A DNA stretch of 37,042 bases, taken from NCBI GenBank assembly GCA_003135055.1, contig PLDF01000509.1:1-37042 (forward strand). Direction: 5' to 3'. Positions 15,377 through 23,365 of this stretch are shown piece after piece; the stretch's first letter is position 1; the number at the start of each line of letters is the position of its first letter. The notes under the pieces were generated by a model that made no database searches, was not told the DNA's origin, and saw nothing but the letters and a program-made list of their open reading frames with translations. The DNA is from Bryobacterales bacterium (lineage in GTDB: Bacteria; Acidobacteriota; Terriglobia; Bryobacterales; Bryobacteraceae). The translations under genes and the position numbers were made by a program.

Positions 15377-16294
15377 ATGAGTGAAACCAAATTCCGCTCC
15401 GGATTCGTATCCTTAATCGGCCGTCCCAACGCCGGCAAATCGACGCTCCTCAACGCGCTCGTGGGCCAAAAAGTGGCCATCGTCGCCGATAAGCCGCAAA
15501 CCACGCGCACGTCCATTCAAGGCGTCGCGACGCTGCCCGGCGCCCAAATCGTCTTCATCGACACGCCCGGCATTCACAAAGCCGATTCGCAGCTCAACAA
15601 GCGTTTGATGGACACCGTGCGCGCGGCTCTGGAAGAGCGCGACCTGCTGCTCTTCGTGGTGGATGCCAACGAAAACTTCGGCGAACAGGATCGCCGTGCC
15701 GTCGATATCGCGCGCCGCACGGATACGCCCGTGCTGCTCGTCCTGAACAAGATCGACCTGGTGAAAGAGAAGGCCCGCCTGTTGCCGTTGATCGACACCT
15801 ACCGCAAGGCCTACGATTTCGCCGATTACGTTCCCGTCTCGGCCACCAAGAAGAAAGGGCTCGATGAGCTGCGGGCGGCCATCCTCGATCGTCTGCCCGA
15901 AGGCCCGGCGTACTTCCCCGAAGATCACGTCACCGATCAGCCGGAGCGATTCCTGGCGGCCGAACTTGTGCGCGAGAAGGTGTTGCTGGCCACCCGGCAG
16001 GAGGTGCCTCACTCCGTCGCCGTCACCGTCGACAAGTGGGAAGAAACGCCGCGGCTCACGCGCATCTTCGCCACCATCCGCGTGGAGCGCGACGGCCAGA
16101 AGGCCATCGTCATCGGCTCCAAGGGGGCCATGCTGAAGCAGATCGGCACGCTGGCGCGCGCGGAGATGGAACGGATCTTCGGCGTCAGGATCTATCTGGA
16201 CCTGCATGTCCGCGTGCAGCCCGGGTGGCGGGACAAGGCCGCTTTTCTCAACGCGCTCGACTGGCGTACAATGTCGGGTAAAGATGATTTCTAA
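15377..16294 (+). CDS. era: Era: ribosome-assembly GTPase
   Basis: Era binds the 3' end of 16S rRNA and helps 30S assembly. The GTPase motifs are complete: G1 GRPNAGKS (15-22), QTTR for switch I, G3 DTPG, G4 NKID and G5 VSATKKKG. A KH RNA-binding domain occupies the C-terminal third (IVIGSKGAMLKQIGTLARAEMERIFG, then HVRVQPGWRDK). The length of 305 is typical. No Shine-Dalgarno sequence is visible because the 5' leader is wholly a REP-like palindrome ending three bases before the ATG. The 3' end overlaps a truncated BON gene and belongs to the 199-bp segment repeated at 17980-18178. Confidence 0.96.
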   Translation: MSETKFRSGFVSLIGRPNAGKSTLLNALVGQKVAIVADKPQTTRTSIQGVATLPGAQIVFIDTPGIHKADSQLNKRLMDTVRAALEERDLLLFVVDANENFGEQDRRAVDIARRTDTPVLLVLNKIDLVKEKARLLPLIDTYRKAYDFADYVPVSATKKKGLDELRAAILDRLPEGPAYFPEDHVTDQPERFLAAELVREKVLLATRQEVPHSVAVTVDKWEETPRLTRIFATIRVERDGQKAIVIGSKGAMLKQIGTLARAEMERIFGVRIYLDLHVRVQPGWRDKAAFLNALDWRTMSGKDDF

Positions 16295-16406
16295 AATTGT
16301 TGCGGCCCTTCTGACCGTCTTGTTGCTCGCCGCGGTTTGTTTGGCGGCCGACAAGATCATATCGGACGACATGATCTACGACAACGTCCGCATCAAGTTG
16401 GCGAGC
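16208..16406 (+). repeat. 199-bp perfect direct repeat, left copy
   Basis: Covers the last era codons and the first 41 codons of the BON gene. It is identical to 17980-18178 base for base. Beyond 16406 the two copies differ completely. Confidence 0.93.
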
Positions 16407-16508
16407 CATGTTCGAGGCAGACATCTGGAAAGCGACTGCAAGCAATGTCGGCGAAGCCTCTGGACCACGGCGGAAAGACTGCGGGTGTTCTGCCGGCTCG
16501 TCGTCTGA
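16284..16508 (+). pseudogene. Truncated BON-domain gene (left copy)
   Basis: It starts ATG 16284, overlapping the era stop, and encodes the same signal peptide and first 41 residues (to RIKLAS) as the intact gene at 18056. After 16406 the sequence changes and the frame runs 33 unrelated residues (beginning HVRGRHLES) to a stop at 16508. The BON domain is therefore missing. It would be exported but without known function. Confidence 0.85.
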
Positions 16509-16563
16509 TGGGAGGCCGTTTCTGCGGGCCTTTTGCGGACGGGGAACGCCTGGGACTTGGCAG

Positions 16564-17541
16564 CTAGTGGATCTCGACCCTCCAAGTCCCGTGCTCTACC
16601 GTACCACGCTGCCAAGGTACAGTGGATTTTGTCTCTCCGGTGTACTGAGTTACCAACGTCGCGGCGTATGTGCTCCCTCCCATCGTGAGAAGGGTTTCCT
16701 CCGACCGGTCTTTGGACTGCAAGCCGGTGGTATAGAGTAAGGAGAACTCCAGTTTGTGCTGACCTGGAGTTAGGAATAGCGTCACCGGGCTCTTCCCTGA
16801 ATTGAACCAAGCGAGGCCGTCGACAAGCACATGGAGGCCGCGACCCACCTGGAGGATCGATACCCGATCGGGAGGCAGTTGGGGTCCTAGGTATGCCCTG
16901 TGCGTCTTGACAAATATATTTGTAAGTGCCGCCCGGCGGACGCGGTTGTCCTTGTCGTTCACGCCGATCTGTTGCACCAGTGCCTCGTCGCTGAGGTATT
17001 TAACCGCCTGACTGCGGACAGCCCAGTCGTTGTCCCCGACCGCCGCCTTGGCCAACGTGGACTGTTGATTAAAGGCCCCAACCCCGTCGACTGCCACAAG
17101 CCGAACGCCCGAGTCTGTGTCCTCAGTAGCGATCTTCGCCAGCAAGGTCACGTCGCCCCTCGTCCTCCCCTTGACGTTCCACAGTCCTTCGACCGGGCGT
17201 GGGCCCGCATGCCACCAGAGACATCTCACAGCCGCACTGCGGACGTGAGCGTCCGGGTCATGCAACGCAATGTCCGCTAGCGATCTAGCGTAGGCCGTTC
17301 CCGCAAGGAAACCCTCGTTGATCAGGACGGATATGGTTCGCAGTGCCGTGCGGCGGTCCTCTGGATCGCCCTTGTCGTCTGTCGCGATCCTTATTAATTC
17401 TTGGCAGGCACTCTTGCGGTGGCTCAGACACTCGTCATAGAGGCTCGGCGAGCTTCCCGCGCCCAAGGCTGGAAACGAGTGGATCGTCACGATCACCGCT
17501 GTTAGGTACAGCGGCGACCAGATTGGATGCTGCTTCACCAT
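16564..17541 (-). CDS. Secreted HEAT-repeat-like protein, cargo of an insertion
   Basis: A 325-residue protein with an N-terminal signal peptide (LYLTAVIVTIHSFPALGAG) and a middle part made of HEAT-type helical repeats: ALHDPDAHVRSAAVRCLWW, ATEDTDSGVRLVAVDGVGAF, AVGDNDWAVRSQAVKYL and GVNDKDNRVRRAALTNI. The last 110 residues look like a beta-rich domain (VSILQVGRGLHVLVDGLAWF, SPVTLFLTPGQHKLEFSL). Such repeats bind proteins; the partner is unknown. It is on the opposite strand to its neighbours, sits between the two copies of a 199-bp direct repeat, and splits the era-BON pair, so it is acquired DNA. GGAG lies very close to the ATG at 17541. Confidence 0.7.
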   Translation of the reverse strand: MVKQHPIWSPLYLTAVIVTIHSFPALGAGSSPSLYDECLSHRKSACQELIRIATDDKGDPEDRRTALRTISVLINEGFLAGTAYARSLADIALHDPDAHVRSAAVRCLWWHAGPRPVEGLWNVKGRTRGDVTLLAKIATEDTDSGVRLVAVDGVGAFNQQSTLAKAAVGDNDWAVRSQAVKYLSDEALVQQIGVNDKDNRVRRAALTNIFVKTHRAYLGPQLPPDRVSILQVGRGLHVLVDGLAWFNSGKSPVTLFLTPGQHKLEFSLLYTTGLQSKDRSEETLLTMGGSTYAATLVTQYTGETKSTVPWQRGTVEHGTWRVEIH

Positions 17542-17902
17542 ACTCCACGCACTCTCCCCGCCGGAAACTTCCCTATCACAGACGGCGACCCTGGAAAGGG
17601 CGGCAACGCGCTAACGACTCCTTTCGCTGCGCCTGGGGCGCATTGTACCACAAGGCGTACCGAGTCAGGCTCTCTGAAATGGCCCAAACGGAACAACGTC
17701 CTTTATGTGCGGCTATTGGAGCTGACAACCATTAAGTTATTTACTTCCAGTGCCGGCGACTTCGTTTCCGCAAATTTCCGACCGCTCGTCCTTCTACTCG
17801 TTTCAGGGAGGCCCGAGGGGCCGCCGCTCAGAGTGGCCATGGAGGTGCGAGCTGGTGCCGCATCTGGACTAGAGTTCAGGCGGCGCCGGCGCGCTGATCA
17901 GC
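17542..17902. other. Non-coding part of the insertion behind era
   Basis: No credible gene or RNA. It runs from the 5' side of the HEAT-repeat gene to the start of an era-like remnant. A+T is raised around 17735-17755. Confidence 0.5.
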
Positions 17903-17979
17903 TCCAAGGGCGCGATCCTGAAGCAGATCGGTACACTGGCGCGCGCGGGGTAGAGGAGATCTTTCTATTTGGCCTCGCC
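17903..17979 (+). pseudogene. Diverged era 3'-end remnant
   Basis: 17903-17948 aligns without gaps to era 16118-16163 with five differences in 46 bases, all at third codon positions (reading SKGAILKQIGTLARA). A stop and small deletions follow (17949-17979) before the perfect 199-bp repeat begins. The pattern of mostly silent changes shows that this piece evolved as a functional era elsewhere. Confidence 0.8.
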
Positions 17980-18178
17980 GTCCGCGTGCAGCCCGGGTGG
18001 CGGGACAAGGCCGCTTTTCTCAACGCGCTCGACTGGCGTACAATGTCGGGTAAAGATGATTTCTAAAATTGTTGCGGCCCTTCTGACCGTCTTGTTGCTC
18101 GCCGCGGTTTGTTTGGCGGCCGACAAGATCATATCGGACGACATGATCTACGACAACGTCCGCATCAAGTTGGCGAGC
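17980..18178 (+). repeat. 199-bp perfect direct repeat, right copy
   Basis: Identical to 16208-16406. It carries the final era codons and the start of the intact BON gene. Confidence 0.93.
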
Positions 18179-18358
18179 GATACCGTAGTGAAGGGCGGCG
18201 CCCTGAACGTCGACGTGAAGCAGGGCGTAGTCACGCTGGGCGGCATGGTGGAAAATAACAGGCAAAAAGAGCGCGCGGCCAAACTCGCCAAATCGGTAAA
18301 GGGCGTCAAACAAGTGATCAACAACCTTAACCTGAAAGAACCCACCGCGGGCAAATGA
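18056..18358 (+). CDS. Periplasmic BON-domain protein
   Basis: A 100-residue exported protein: a signal peptide (MISKIVAALLTVLLLAAVCLA) followed by one BON domain (IYDNVRIKLAS, LNVDVKQGVVTLGGMVENN, AAKLAKSVKGVKQVINNL). BON domains occur in OsmY-like and envelope-stress proteins and are thought to bind membranes or lipids. In the undisturbed arrangement it would overlap the era stop, as the truncated copy at 16284 still does. Its own upstream sequence is now the 199-bp repeat. Its stop overlaps the next ATG (ATGA). Confidence 0.85.
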   Translation: MISKIVAALLTVLLLAAVCLAADKIISDDMIYDNVRIKLASDTVVKGGALNVDVKQGVVTLGGMVENNRQKERAAKLAKSVKGVKQVINNLNLKEPTAGK

Positions 18359-19296
18359 TGCTAAGTGGGGCAGCCAATCCTGGCTGCAGCCGCCTTTCGG
18401 GCGGCTCTTTCCGGCATTGCGCAAGTCTTGGCATTCAGGCGCTATTGCCTGTGTGCGTTCTTGCGTGGGGCCTCTTCGCGCAGGACTTCTCCGAAATCAA
18501 GCTGGAGCTGACGGCGAAAGACTACACGTTTACCGAAGGGCCGGCCTGGTCCGCCGCGGGCGAATATCTGATCTTCAGCGACATCCCCAGCGACCGCCTC
18601 ATCAAGTGGGCGCCCGGCCATCCACCCGAGGTCTTCCGCACAGATGCGCACGGCCCCAGCGGCAACGCCTTCGACGCGCAAGGCCGGCTCTACACCTGCG
18701 AGACCCGCACCCGCCGCGTGACGCGCACCGATAAAACCGGCAAGCTCGAGGTGTTGGCCGCGCAGTGGGAAGGCAAGCGCTTCAACGCGCCCAATGGAAT
18801 CGTGGTGAGCAAATCGGACCACGTCTACTTCACCGACCCGGCATTTGGCGAGCAGCAGGACCACCGCGAGCTCGATTTCTACGGCGTCTATCACATCCCG
18901 CCCAAGGGCCCTATGAAGCTGGTGGCGAAGTGGACCACGCGCCCCAACGGCATCGCGCTTTCGCCCAACGGCCGCGTGCTATACGTCTCCGGATCGGACG
19001 ACCACAACGTGCGCGCCTACGACATCGACCGCGAGGGCGACGCCTCGAACGAGCGCGTCCTGGTTTCGAAGATCGAGGGCATCCCCGGCGGCATGCGCGT
19101 AGACGAGAAGGGCAACCTCTACGTGGCCGCCAACGGAATCAGGGTCTACCGCCCGGACGGCACGCCCGCGGGCGCGATCGCAGTGCGCGAGCGGGCGTCC
19201 AACTGCGCCTTCGGCTACCCCGACGGCATGATGTTTTTCATCACGGCGCGCGGCAACGTGTACCGCACGCGGCTCGACGTGAAAGGGTTGTATTGA
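18355..19296 (+). CDS. SMP-30/gluconolactonase-like secreted beta-propeller enzyme
   Basis: A 313-residue protein of the SMP-30/gluconolaconase/LRE family, calcium-dependent lactonases with six-bladed propellers. Family features include FTEGPAWSAAGEYLIFSDIP, GPSGNAFDAQGRLYTCE, FNAPNGIVVSKSDHVYFTDP, RPNGIALSPNGRVLYVS and IPGGMRVDEKGNLYVA. A hydrophobic stretch ALLPVCVLAWGLFAQ (about 29-43) looks like a signal peptide, so the real start may be a TTG or GTG near 18440 rather than ATG 18355. The codons before it contain a REP-like palindrome (18367-18390). The substrate is unknown. The stop overlaps the Nudix start. Confidence 0.85.
   Translation: MMLSGAANPGCSRLSGGSFRHCASLGIQALLPVCVLAWGLFAQDFSEIKLELTAKDYTFTEGPAWSAAGEYLIFSDIPSDRLIKWAPGHPPEVFRTDAHGPSGNAFDAQGRLYTCETRTRRVTRTDKTGKLEVLAAQWEGKRFNAPNGIVVSKSDHVYFTDPAFGEQQDHRELDFYGVYHIPPKGPMKLVAKWTTRPNGIALSPNGRVLYVSGSDDHNVRAYDIDREGDASNERVLVSKIEGIPGGMRVDEKGNLYVAANGIRVYRPDGTPAGAIAVRERASNCAFGYPDGMMFFITARGNVYRTRLDVKGLY
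18367..18390. repeat. REP-like repeat family 2, copy 2
   Basis: The same 24 bases as 15263-15286, again with the GCAGCCA/TGGCTGC hairpin. It lies between the BON stop and the signal peptide of the SMP-30-like protein. A second hairpin, CCGCC-tttc-GGGCGG, follows directly. Confidence 0.8.
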
Positions 19297-19790
19297 TCAC
19301 CGAAGACGACCGGCGGTATCCCAAGCGGCCCTTGGTCGGGGTGGGCGCGATCATTTTCGATGGCCCGCGCATCCTGATGGCGCAGCGCGGCAAGCCGCCA
19401 TTGCTTGGCTGGTGGAGTTTGCCGGGCGGCGCGCTGGAGGCGGGCGAGCTATTGGCGGACGCGGTGCGGCGGGAGGTGCTGGAAGAGACCGGACTGGTTA
19501 TCGAGCCGCTGGGCGTAATCGAAATCTTCGAGCGCATCATGCGCGACAGCGCCGGCGTGCTGGAATACCATTACGTATTGATCGATTACATCTGCCGCGT
19601 GACCGGAGGCGCGCTGCAAGCGGGCGACGATGTGTGTCGCGTGGAGTGGGTCCTGCGCAAAGGCCTGACAAAATTGCAAATCACCGAAGGCACTCTCGGC
19701 GTAATTGAGAAGGCATTTCGCGAACGGCGGAAGTACGGTAGCGCCGGCGGTCTAGCCGCCGGTGGTTTCCCATATGCGCACCAGCTCTGA
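19293..19790 (+). CDS. Nudix hydrolase
   Basis: A 165-residue enzyme that cleaves nucleoside diphosphates linked to another group. The Nudix box is complete: GGALEAGELLADAVRREV followed directly by LEETGL (G-x5-E-x7-REVLEETGL). It is preceded by WWSLPGG and followed by IDYICRVTGG, as in ADP-ribose or NADH pyrophosphatase-type members. The start is TTG 19293, overlapping the SMP-30 stop, with AAAGGG five to six bases upstream. The last 20 or so residues (from KYGSAGGLAAGG) are coded by a dispersed palindromic repeat and are not part of the fold. Its 3' end overlaps mutS2 by 17 bases. Confidence 0.9.
   Translation: MITEDDRRYPKRPLVGVGAIIFDGPRILMAQRGKPPLLGWWSLPGGALEAGELLADAVRREVLEETGLVIEPLGVIEIFERIMRDSAGVLEYHYVLIDYICRVTGGALQAGDDVCRVEWVLRKGLTKLQITEGTLGVIEKAFRERRKYGSAGGLAAGGFPYAHQL
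19738..19764. repeat. REP-like repeat family 3, copy 1
   Basis: GTAGCGCCGGCGGTCTAGCC and onward to 19764; the CCGGCGG/CCGCCGG arms form a hairpin. Further copies lie at 27617-27650, 29577-29610 and 29615-29648. Confidence 0.8.
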
Positions 19791-22197
19791 AGTCCTGGAA
19801 TTCGAATCCCTGCGCGCACTGCTCGGCCGCTATGTCTCAAGCCCCATGGGCCATCGCGAATTGGCGAAGATCCAGCCGCATTCCGATCGCCCGCAGCTGG
19901 AAGCGGACCTTGCCGAAGCGGGCGAAGCCATCGAATATCTGCGTCTGGCCGCGCGCCCCCAGCCCGCGGCGCGTGGCGCGGCCATCCGCGTCGATTTCGG
20001 CGGCCTGCCCGACACGGAAGCCGCCGTCCACAAGCTCCACATCGAAGGCGCGAGCCTCGATCCGAAGGAGATCTTCGACGTCTTCGCGCTGCTGGACCGC
20101 GCCGCGGACGCGAAGTCGGTGCTTTCCGCGGCCGCCGGGCGATTCCCGCGGCTCGGCAAGCGCGCTCAATCCATCGGCGATTTTCGCGAGCTGCTAAAGG
20201 AGCTCGATGGCAAGATTCTGCCCGATGGCAGCGTGGCCGACCACGCCAGCGTGGCGCTGGGCCGTCTGCGGCGCGATATCGAGCGGCAGAAAAAGTCCAT
20301 CCAGGAATCGCTGGAGCGGTTTCTCAAAGCGCATCGTGAAGAAGGCGTGCTACAGGAGGAATTCGTCACCATCCGCAACGAGCGCTTCGTGGTGCCCCTG
20401 ATCGCCGGACAACGCCGCAAGTTGGGCGGCGTGATCCACGGCGCCAGCGCCAGCGGCCACACGCTGTTCGTCGAGCCGCTCGAAACCATCGACTTGAACA
20501 ACGAGTTGGTGCGCCTGGCCGAAGAGGAAGCGCGCGAAGTCCACCGCATCCTGCGCGAGCTCACCGGCCGCCTGCGCGGCCATGCCGATTCCATCCGCGC
20601 CACGCTGGCCGCCATGGCCGAGCTCGAAATCGTCTTCGCCAAGGGCCGCTTCGCCAATGAATTCGATTGCGCCATTCCGCGGTTCGGCGAGCGCCTCTGG
20701 CTGCGCGACGCGCGCCATCCGCTGCTCGAAGACGTGCTGCGCCGCAAGCGTAAGGCGGCCGTTCCGGTGAGCCTCGAATTGACGCAAGCCTGCCGCACGC
20801 TGCTGATCAGCGGTCCGAACACGGGCGGCAAAACCGTGACGTTGAAGACCGTGGGACTGCTCAGTCTGATGGCGCAATCGGCGCTGCCCGTGCCCGCCGC
20901 CGAAGCCGAATTCCCGCTGTTCGCGCAAGTGCTGGCGGATATCGGCGACTATCAATCCATCGAGGAAAATCTGAGCACATTCTCCGCGCACGTTTCGAAC
21001 ATCCGCGAGATGGCGCTCGACGTAACACCCGATTCGCTGGTGCTGCTCGACGAGCTGGGCGCCGCCACCGATCCCGAAGAGGGCGGCGCGCTGGGCGTGG
21101 CGATCGTCGACCACTTCCGCGCGGCCGGCGCCTTCACGCTGATCTCGACGCACCTGATGGCGCTCAAAATCTACGGCGCATCCACCGCAGGCGTGGTCAA
21201 TGGCTCGATGGGTTTCGACGAGCAGACGTTCGAGCCGACATATCAGTTGCAACTGGGGCTGCCGGGCAAATCGGCGGGCCTCGAAATCGCCACGCGCCTG
21301 GGCATGCCCGAAGACATTATGCTGCGCGCGCGCCGCTCCATGAGCGATCGCGAGCGCGATGTCACTCGCTTCCTCTCCGAGCTGCATCGCCGCATCGAAG
21401 AGACGCAGTCGCTTGAAGGGGAGTTGCGCGCCAAGATCGCCGAGCTGGACCGGCACGAAAAGGAACTGGCGCGCGAGTGGGAAAAGCGCGGGTCCGCCAA
21501 GATCAAGGAGCTCGATCGGCGCACCGAGCAAGCGCTAGCGAAGTTTGAAGAGCAGGCGCAGGAGGCTATCGGCAAGATCGCGCAAACCGCGGACCGCCGC
21601 AAGGCCGAGCAGGAAGCGCAGCGCCGCGTGGCCAAGACCAAGCGCGAGCTGCGCGAAGATTTCGAAGCCACCGTCCTCGCCGCCGGCGACGATTCGCAGC
21701 AGGGGAGTGGCGAAAAAAGCCGCACCCAACCGTTGCGCATCGAAGTGGGCGCGCGCGTGAGAGTGAAGAACGTGCGCGACCCGGCGCGCGTGCGCCGCCT
21801 GCTGGGCAACGGCATTATAGAACTGGAAGCCGGCTTCATGAAGATGCAAGTCTCTGTCGACGAAGTGATCGAAGTGCTGCCCGAAGCCGGCGGCGCCTCC
21901 AGTAAGTTGCCGCAAGGCGTGAGCTACAAACCCGGCCCGGAGCTAAGCCCGGTTCACCAGGAGATCAACGTGATCGGCCAGCGCGCGGAAGAAGCGCGGG
22001 ACGCGGTGGATCAGTTTCTCGACCGCGCCGTGATGGCCACCGCAAGCCGCGTGCGCATCGTCCACGGCTTCGGCATGGGCGTGCTGCGTAAGACGATTCA
22101 GGAATTACTCAGCAAGCATCCGCACGTGGCGCGATTCTATCCCGCCCCGCAGCAGGAAGGCGGCGGCGGAGCGACCATCGTGGAATTACGGGAGTAA
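19774..22197 (+). CDS. mutS2: MutS2: ATPase with Smr domain
   Basis: An 807-residue MutS2. These proteins suppress recombination or act on collided ribosomes rather than in mismatch repair. The MutS core occupies about 1-300, without the mismatch-binding domain I. The ATPase has Walker A SGPNTGGKTVTLKTVGLL and Walker B LVLLDELGAATDPEEGGALG. A charged coiled coil (about 510-640) and a KOW-like stretch (VGARVRVKNV) lead to the C-terminal Smr domain. There HGFGMG is intact, but the usual LDLHG or LDLRG motif reads INVIG, so nuclease activity may be changed. I start at ATG 19774, inside the Nudix 3' end; a GTG at 19762 lies in the repeat. Confidence 0.93.
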   Translation: MRTSSEVLEFESLRALLGRYVSSPMGHRELAKIQPHSDRPQLEADLAEAGEAIEYLRLAARPQPAARGAAIRVDFGGLPDTEAAVHKLHIEGASLDPKEIFDVFALLDRAADAKSVLSAAAGRFPRLGKRAQSIGDFRELLKELDGKILPDGSVADHASVALGRLRRDIERQKKSIQESLERFLKAHREEGVLQEEFVTIRNERFVVPLIAGQRRKLGGVIHGASASGHTLFVEPLETIDLNNELVRLAEEEAREVHRILRELTGRLRGHADSIRATLAAMAELEIVFAKGRFANEFDCAIPRFGERLWLRDARHPLLEDVLRRKRKAAVPVSLELTQACRTLLISGPNTGGKTVTLKTVGLLSLMAQSALPVPAAEAEFPLFAQVLADIGDYQSIEENLSTFSAHVSNIREMALDVTPDSLVLLDELGAATDPEEGGALGVAIVDHFRAAGAFTLISTHLMALKIYGASTAGVVNGSMGFDEQTFEPTYQLQLGLPGKSAGLEIATRLGMPEDIMLRARRSMSDRERDVTRFLSELHRRIEETQSLEGELRAKIAELDRHEKELAREWEKRGSAKIKELDRRTEQALAKFEEQAQEAIGKIAQTADRRKAEQEAQRRVAKTKRELREDFEATVLAAGDDSQQGSGEKSRTQPLRIEVGARVRVKNVRDPARVRRLLGNGIIELEAGFMKMQVSVDEVIEVLPEAGGASSKLPQGVSYKPGPELSPVHQEINVIGQRAEEARDAVDQFLDRAVMATASRVRIVHGFGMGVLRKTIQELLSKHPHVARFYPAPQQEGGGGATIVELRE

Positions 22198-22229
22198 GTC
22201 AAAACCGACGTCCTGCTATTATCGAGTCG

Positions 22230-22459
22230 ATGCTCACTCGCTACATTCATGAGGCTATGAAGCGGGCTCGCTACAAGAGAACGGCGACTATTTTGGTCGG
22301 ATTCCGGGACTTGCAGGAGTATGGGCGAGTGCGCGCACATTGGACAAGTGCCGGGACCAGCTTCAGGAGGTTCTGGAGGAGTGGCTCGTCCTGAAAATTC
22401 GCGACAACGATCCAATTCCCCGCATCGGCCGGGCCGCGTTGCCGCTGAGAGCCGCTTGA
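22230..22459 (+). pseudogene. hicB-like antitoxin, frameshifted
   Basis: ATG 22230 opens with MLTRYIHEAMKRARYK; the frame then changes near 22278 and continues as ENGDYFGRIPGLAGVWASA and CRDQLQEVLEEWLVLKIRD to a stop at 22457-22459. Joined, these make a normal short HicB antitoxin (partial RNase H-like fold, GxxGVWA core) of about 76 residues. The loss of a few bases after the RARYK stretch explains the shift. Without a correction the product ends early in the wrong frame, so I call it broken. hicA follows after three bases. Confidence 0.8.
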
Positions 22460-22462
22460 AGA

Positions 22463-22672
22463 ATGGTGCGTCCGGTTTCCAGACGAGAGCTGATCCGAAG
22501 GTTCCTGGGTTTGAGGGTCCGATTTCAGGCGGCCGGCATCAGTTCATTGAAAAAGGGCGAATTGAAAGTACGGATTCCCAACCCACACAAAAGCGGAACC
22601 CTCAACTCTTCGCTGGTGAAGGAGATTCTACGGCAGGCGGGAATTGAAGTAGGCCTGTGGGAGAGCGCCTGA
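22463..22672 (+). pseudogene. hicA-like toxin with two compensating frameshifts
   Basis: The frame from ATG 22463 is open for 69 residues and ends in a normal HicA tail (ELKVRIPNPHKSG, SLVKEILRQAGIE). The middle of this frame is wrong, though: the adjacent frame reads GFEGPISGGRHQFIEKG, the conserved HicA core with the catalytic His. One shift near 22510 leaves the HicA frame and a second near 22555 restores it. The open frame thus looks intact but has lost the GGRH motif, so no RNase activity is expected. It would be easy to annotate as a functional toxin by mistake. Confidence 0.78.
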
Positions 22673-22684
22673 GAGCAAAGGCGT

Positions 22685-22699
22685 CGCCAAGATTTGGCG
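22685..22699 (+). terminator. Small hairpin behind hicA
   Basis: CGCCAA-gat-TTGGCG, perfect 6-bp stem, 13 bases after the hicA stop. No T-run. Confidence 0.3.
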
Positions 22700-22795
22700 A
22701 TGCGGCTGAGCGGACGTGGAATGCTGTCGCTTCAATCGGCAAGCCACCCGCTCGGAGTCAAAGGCGACTGCCCGCTGTGGAACTATAATTGAACC

Positions 22796-22990
22796 ATGTC
22801 CTCCGATCGCAATCGGCTCCACGCGCTCGTCGATGCCCTTCCAGACACTGAGATACCGGCAGCCATTCCTTTCGAAACTGGGCGATAGGAAATCATCGAC
22901 GCAGAGACCGCAACCAAACTAGATCTGGCTCGCGCGGAGCCGGGTGACGATGTCCCTATAGAGGAAGTACGGCGCCGGTTCAGGCCGTGA
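22796..22990 (+). pseudogene. Antitoxin-like gene with an in-frame stop
   Basis: ATG 22796 begins MSSDRNRLHALVDALPDTEI and meets TAG at 22886-22888. The same frame continues with EIIDAETATKLDLARAEPG and IEEVRRRF to TGA at 22988-22990. The tail resembles antitoxins of RelE/ParE-type toxins. The toxin-like reading begins as GTGA across its stop, the usual coupling of such pairs. TATAAT at 22784-22789 lies only six bases before the ATG, so a leaderless transcript is possible. Confidence 0.6.
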
Positions 22991-23328
22991 TCCGCCGAGT
23001 CGTGTTTCGGGCCGCCGCGGTCCGCGACTTCGCGGCTTGATCGCGTCGTCCAGGCGCGTATTGATGCCGCCTTGGTACGTTACGTTACGTCACGACAGGG
23101 GCGAAAAACCACCTGGCATATCGGGAAATCCCCCGAGCCTCGGCGGGTTTTTCATGAAGTTTCGCGGGCGGAACGCCCATCCCAACAGGCCACGGCGACG
23201 TCAAGTCCCTCAATGGCCGGACCGGCGATATGCGCCTGCGGGTCGGCAAGTGGCGCATCTTTTTCAGCGTGGAACCGCCCGACTTGATCCGTGTCCTCGG
23301 AATTGACAACCGGGGCGAAGCGTATTGA
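22987..23328 (+). pseudogene. RelE/ParE-superfamily toxin remnant
   Basis: Pieces in changing frames: VIRRVVFRAAAVRDFAA (22987-23037), DRVVQARIDAALVRYVTS (from 23039), and a well-kept C-terminus KSLNGRTGDMRLRVGKWRIF then IRVLGIDNRGEAY ending at TGA 23326-23328. The last part is the typical RelE core strand RLRVGxWRIxF and the Arg/Tyr end. About 90 bases of unrelated sequence, including a terminator-like hairpin, lie in the middle. Together with the preceding antitoxin-like gene this is a dead toxin-antitoxin pair. Confidence 0.7.
23127..23153 (+). terminator. Terminator-like hairpin inside the toxin remnant
   Basis: AAAT-CCCCCG, loop AGCCT, CGGCGGG followed by TTTTT (23148-23152), with one mismatch in the stem. 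It looks like a Rho-independent terminator that arrived with foreign sequence. Confidence 0.4.
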
Positions 23329-23365
23329 GATCCTGCAGTACGCACCGCTCCATGAGCGGGCCGCG

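Noticed and set aside
16208..18178. 199-bp repeat as a phage or integrase attachment duplication
   Set aside because: No integrase is present and the repeat is far longer than usual att cores; the diverged era piece points to homologous recombination. A misassembly cannot be excluded from sequence alone.
22230..23328. In-frame TGA/TAG codons as selenocysteine or programmed recoding, since selD is present
   Set aside because: The breaks are a mix of frameshifts and TAG/TGA stops at different sites in non-selenoprotein families, which fits decay; no SECIS-like structure was recognised.
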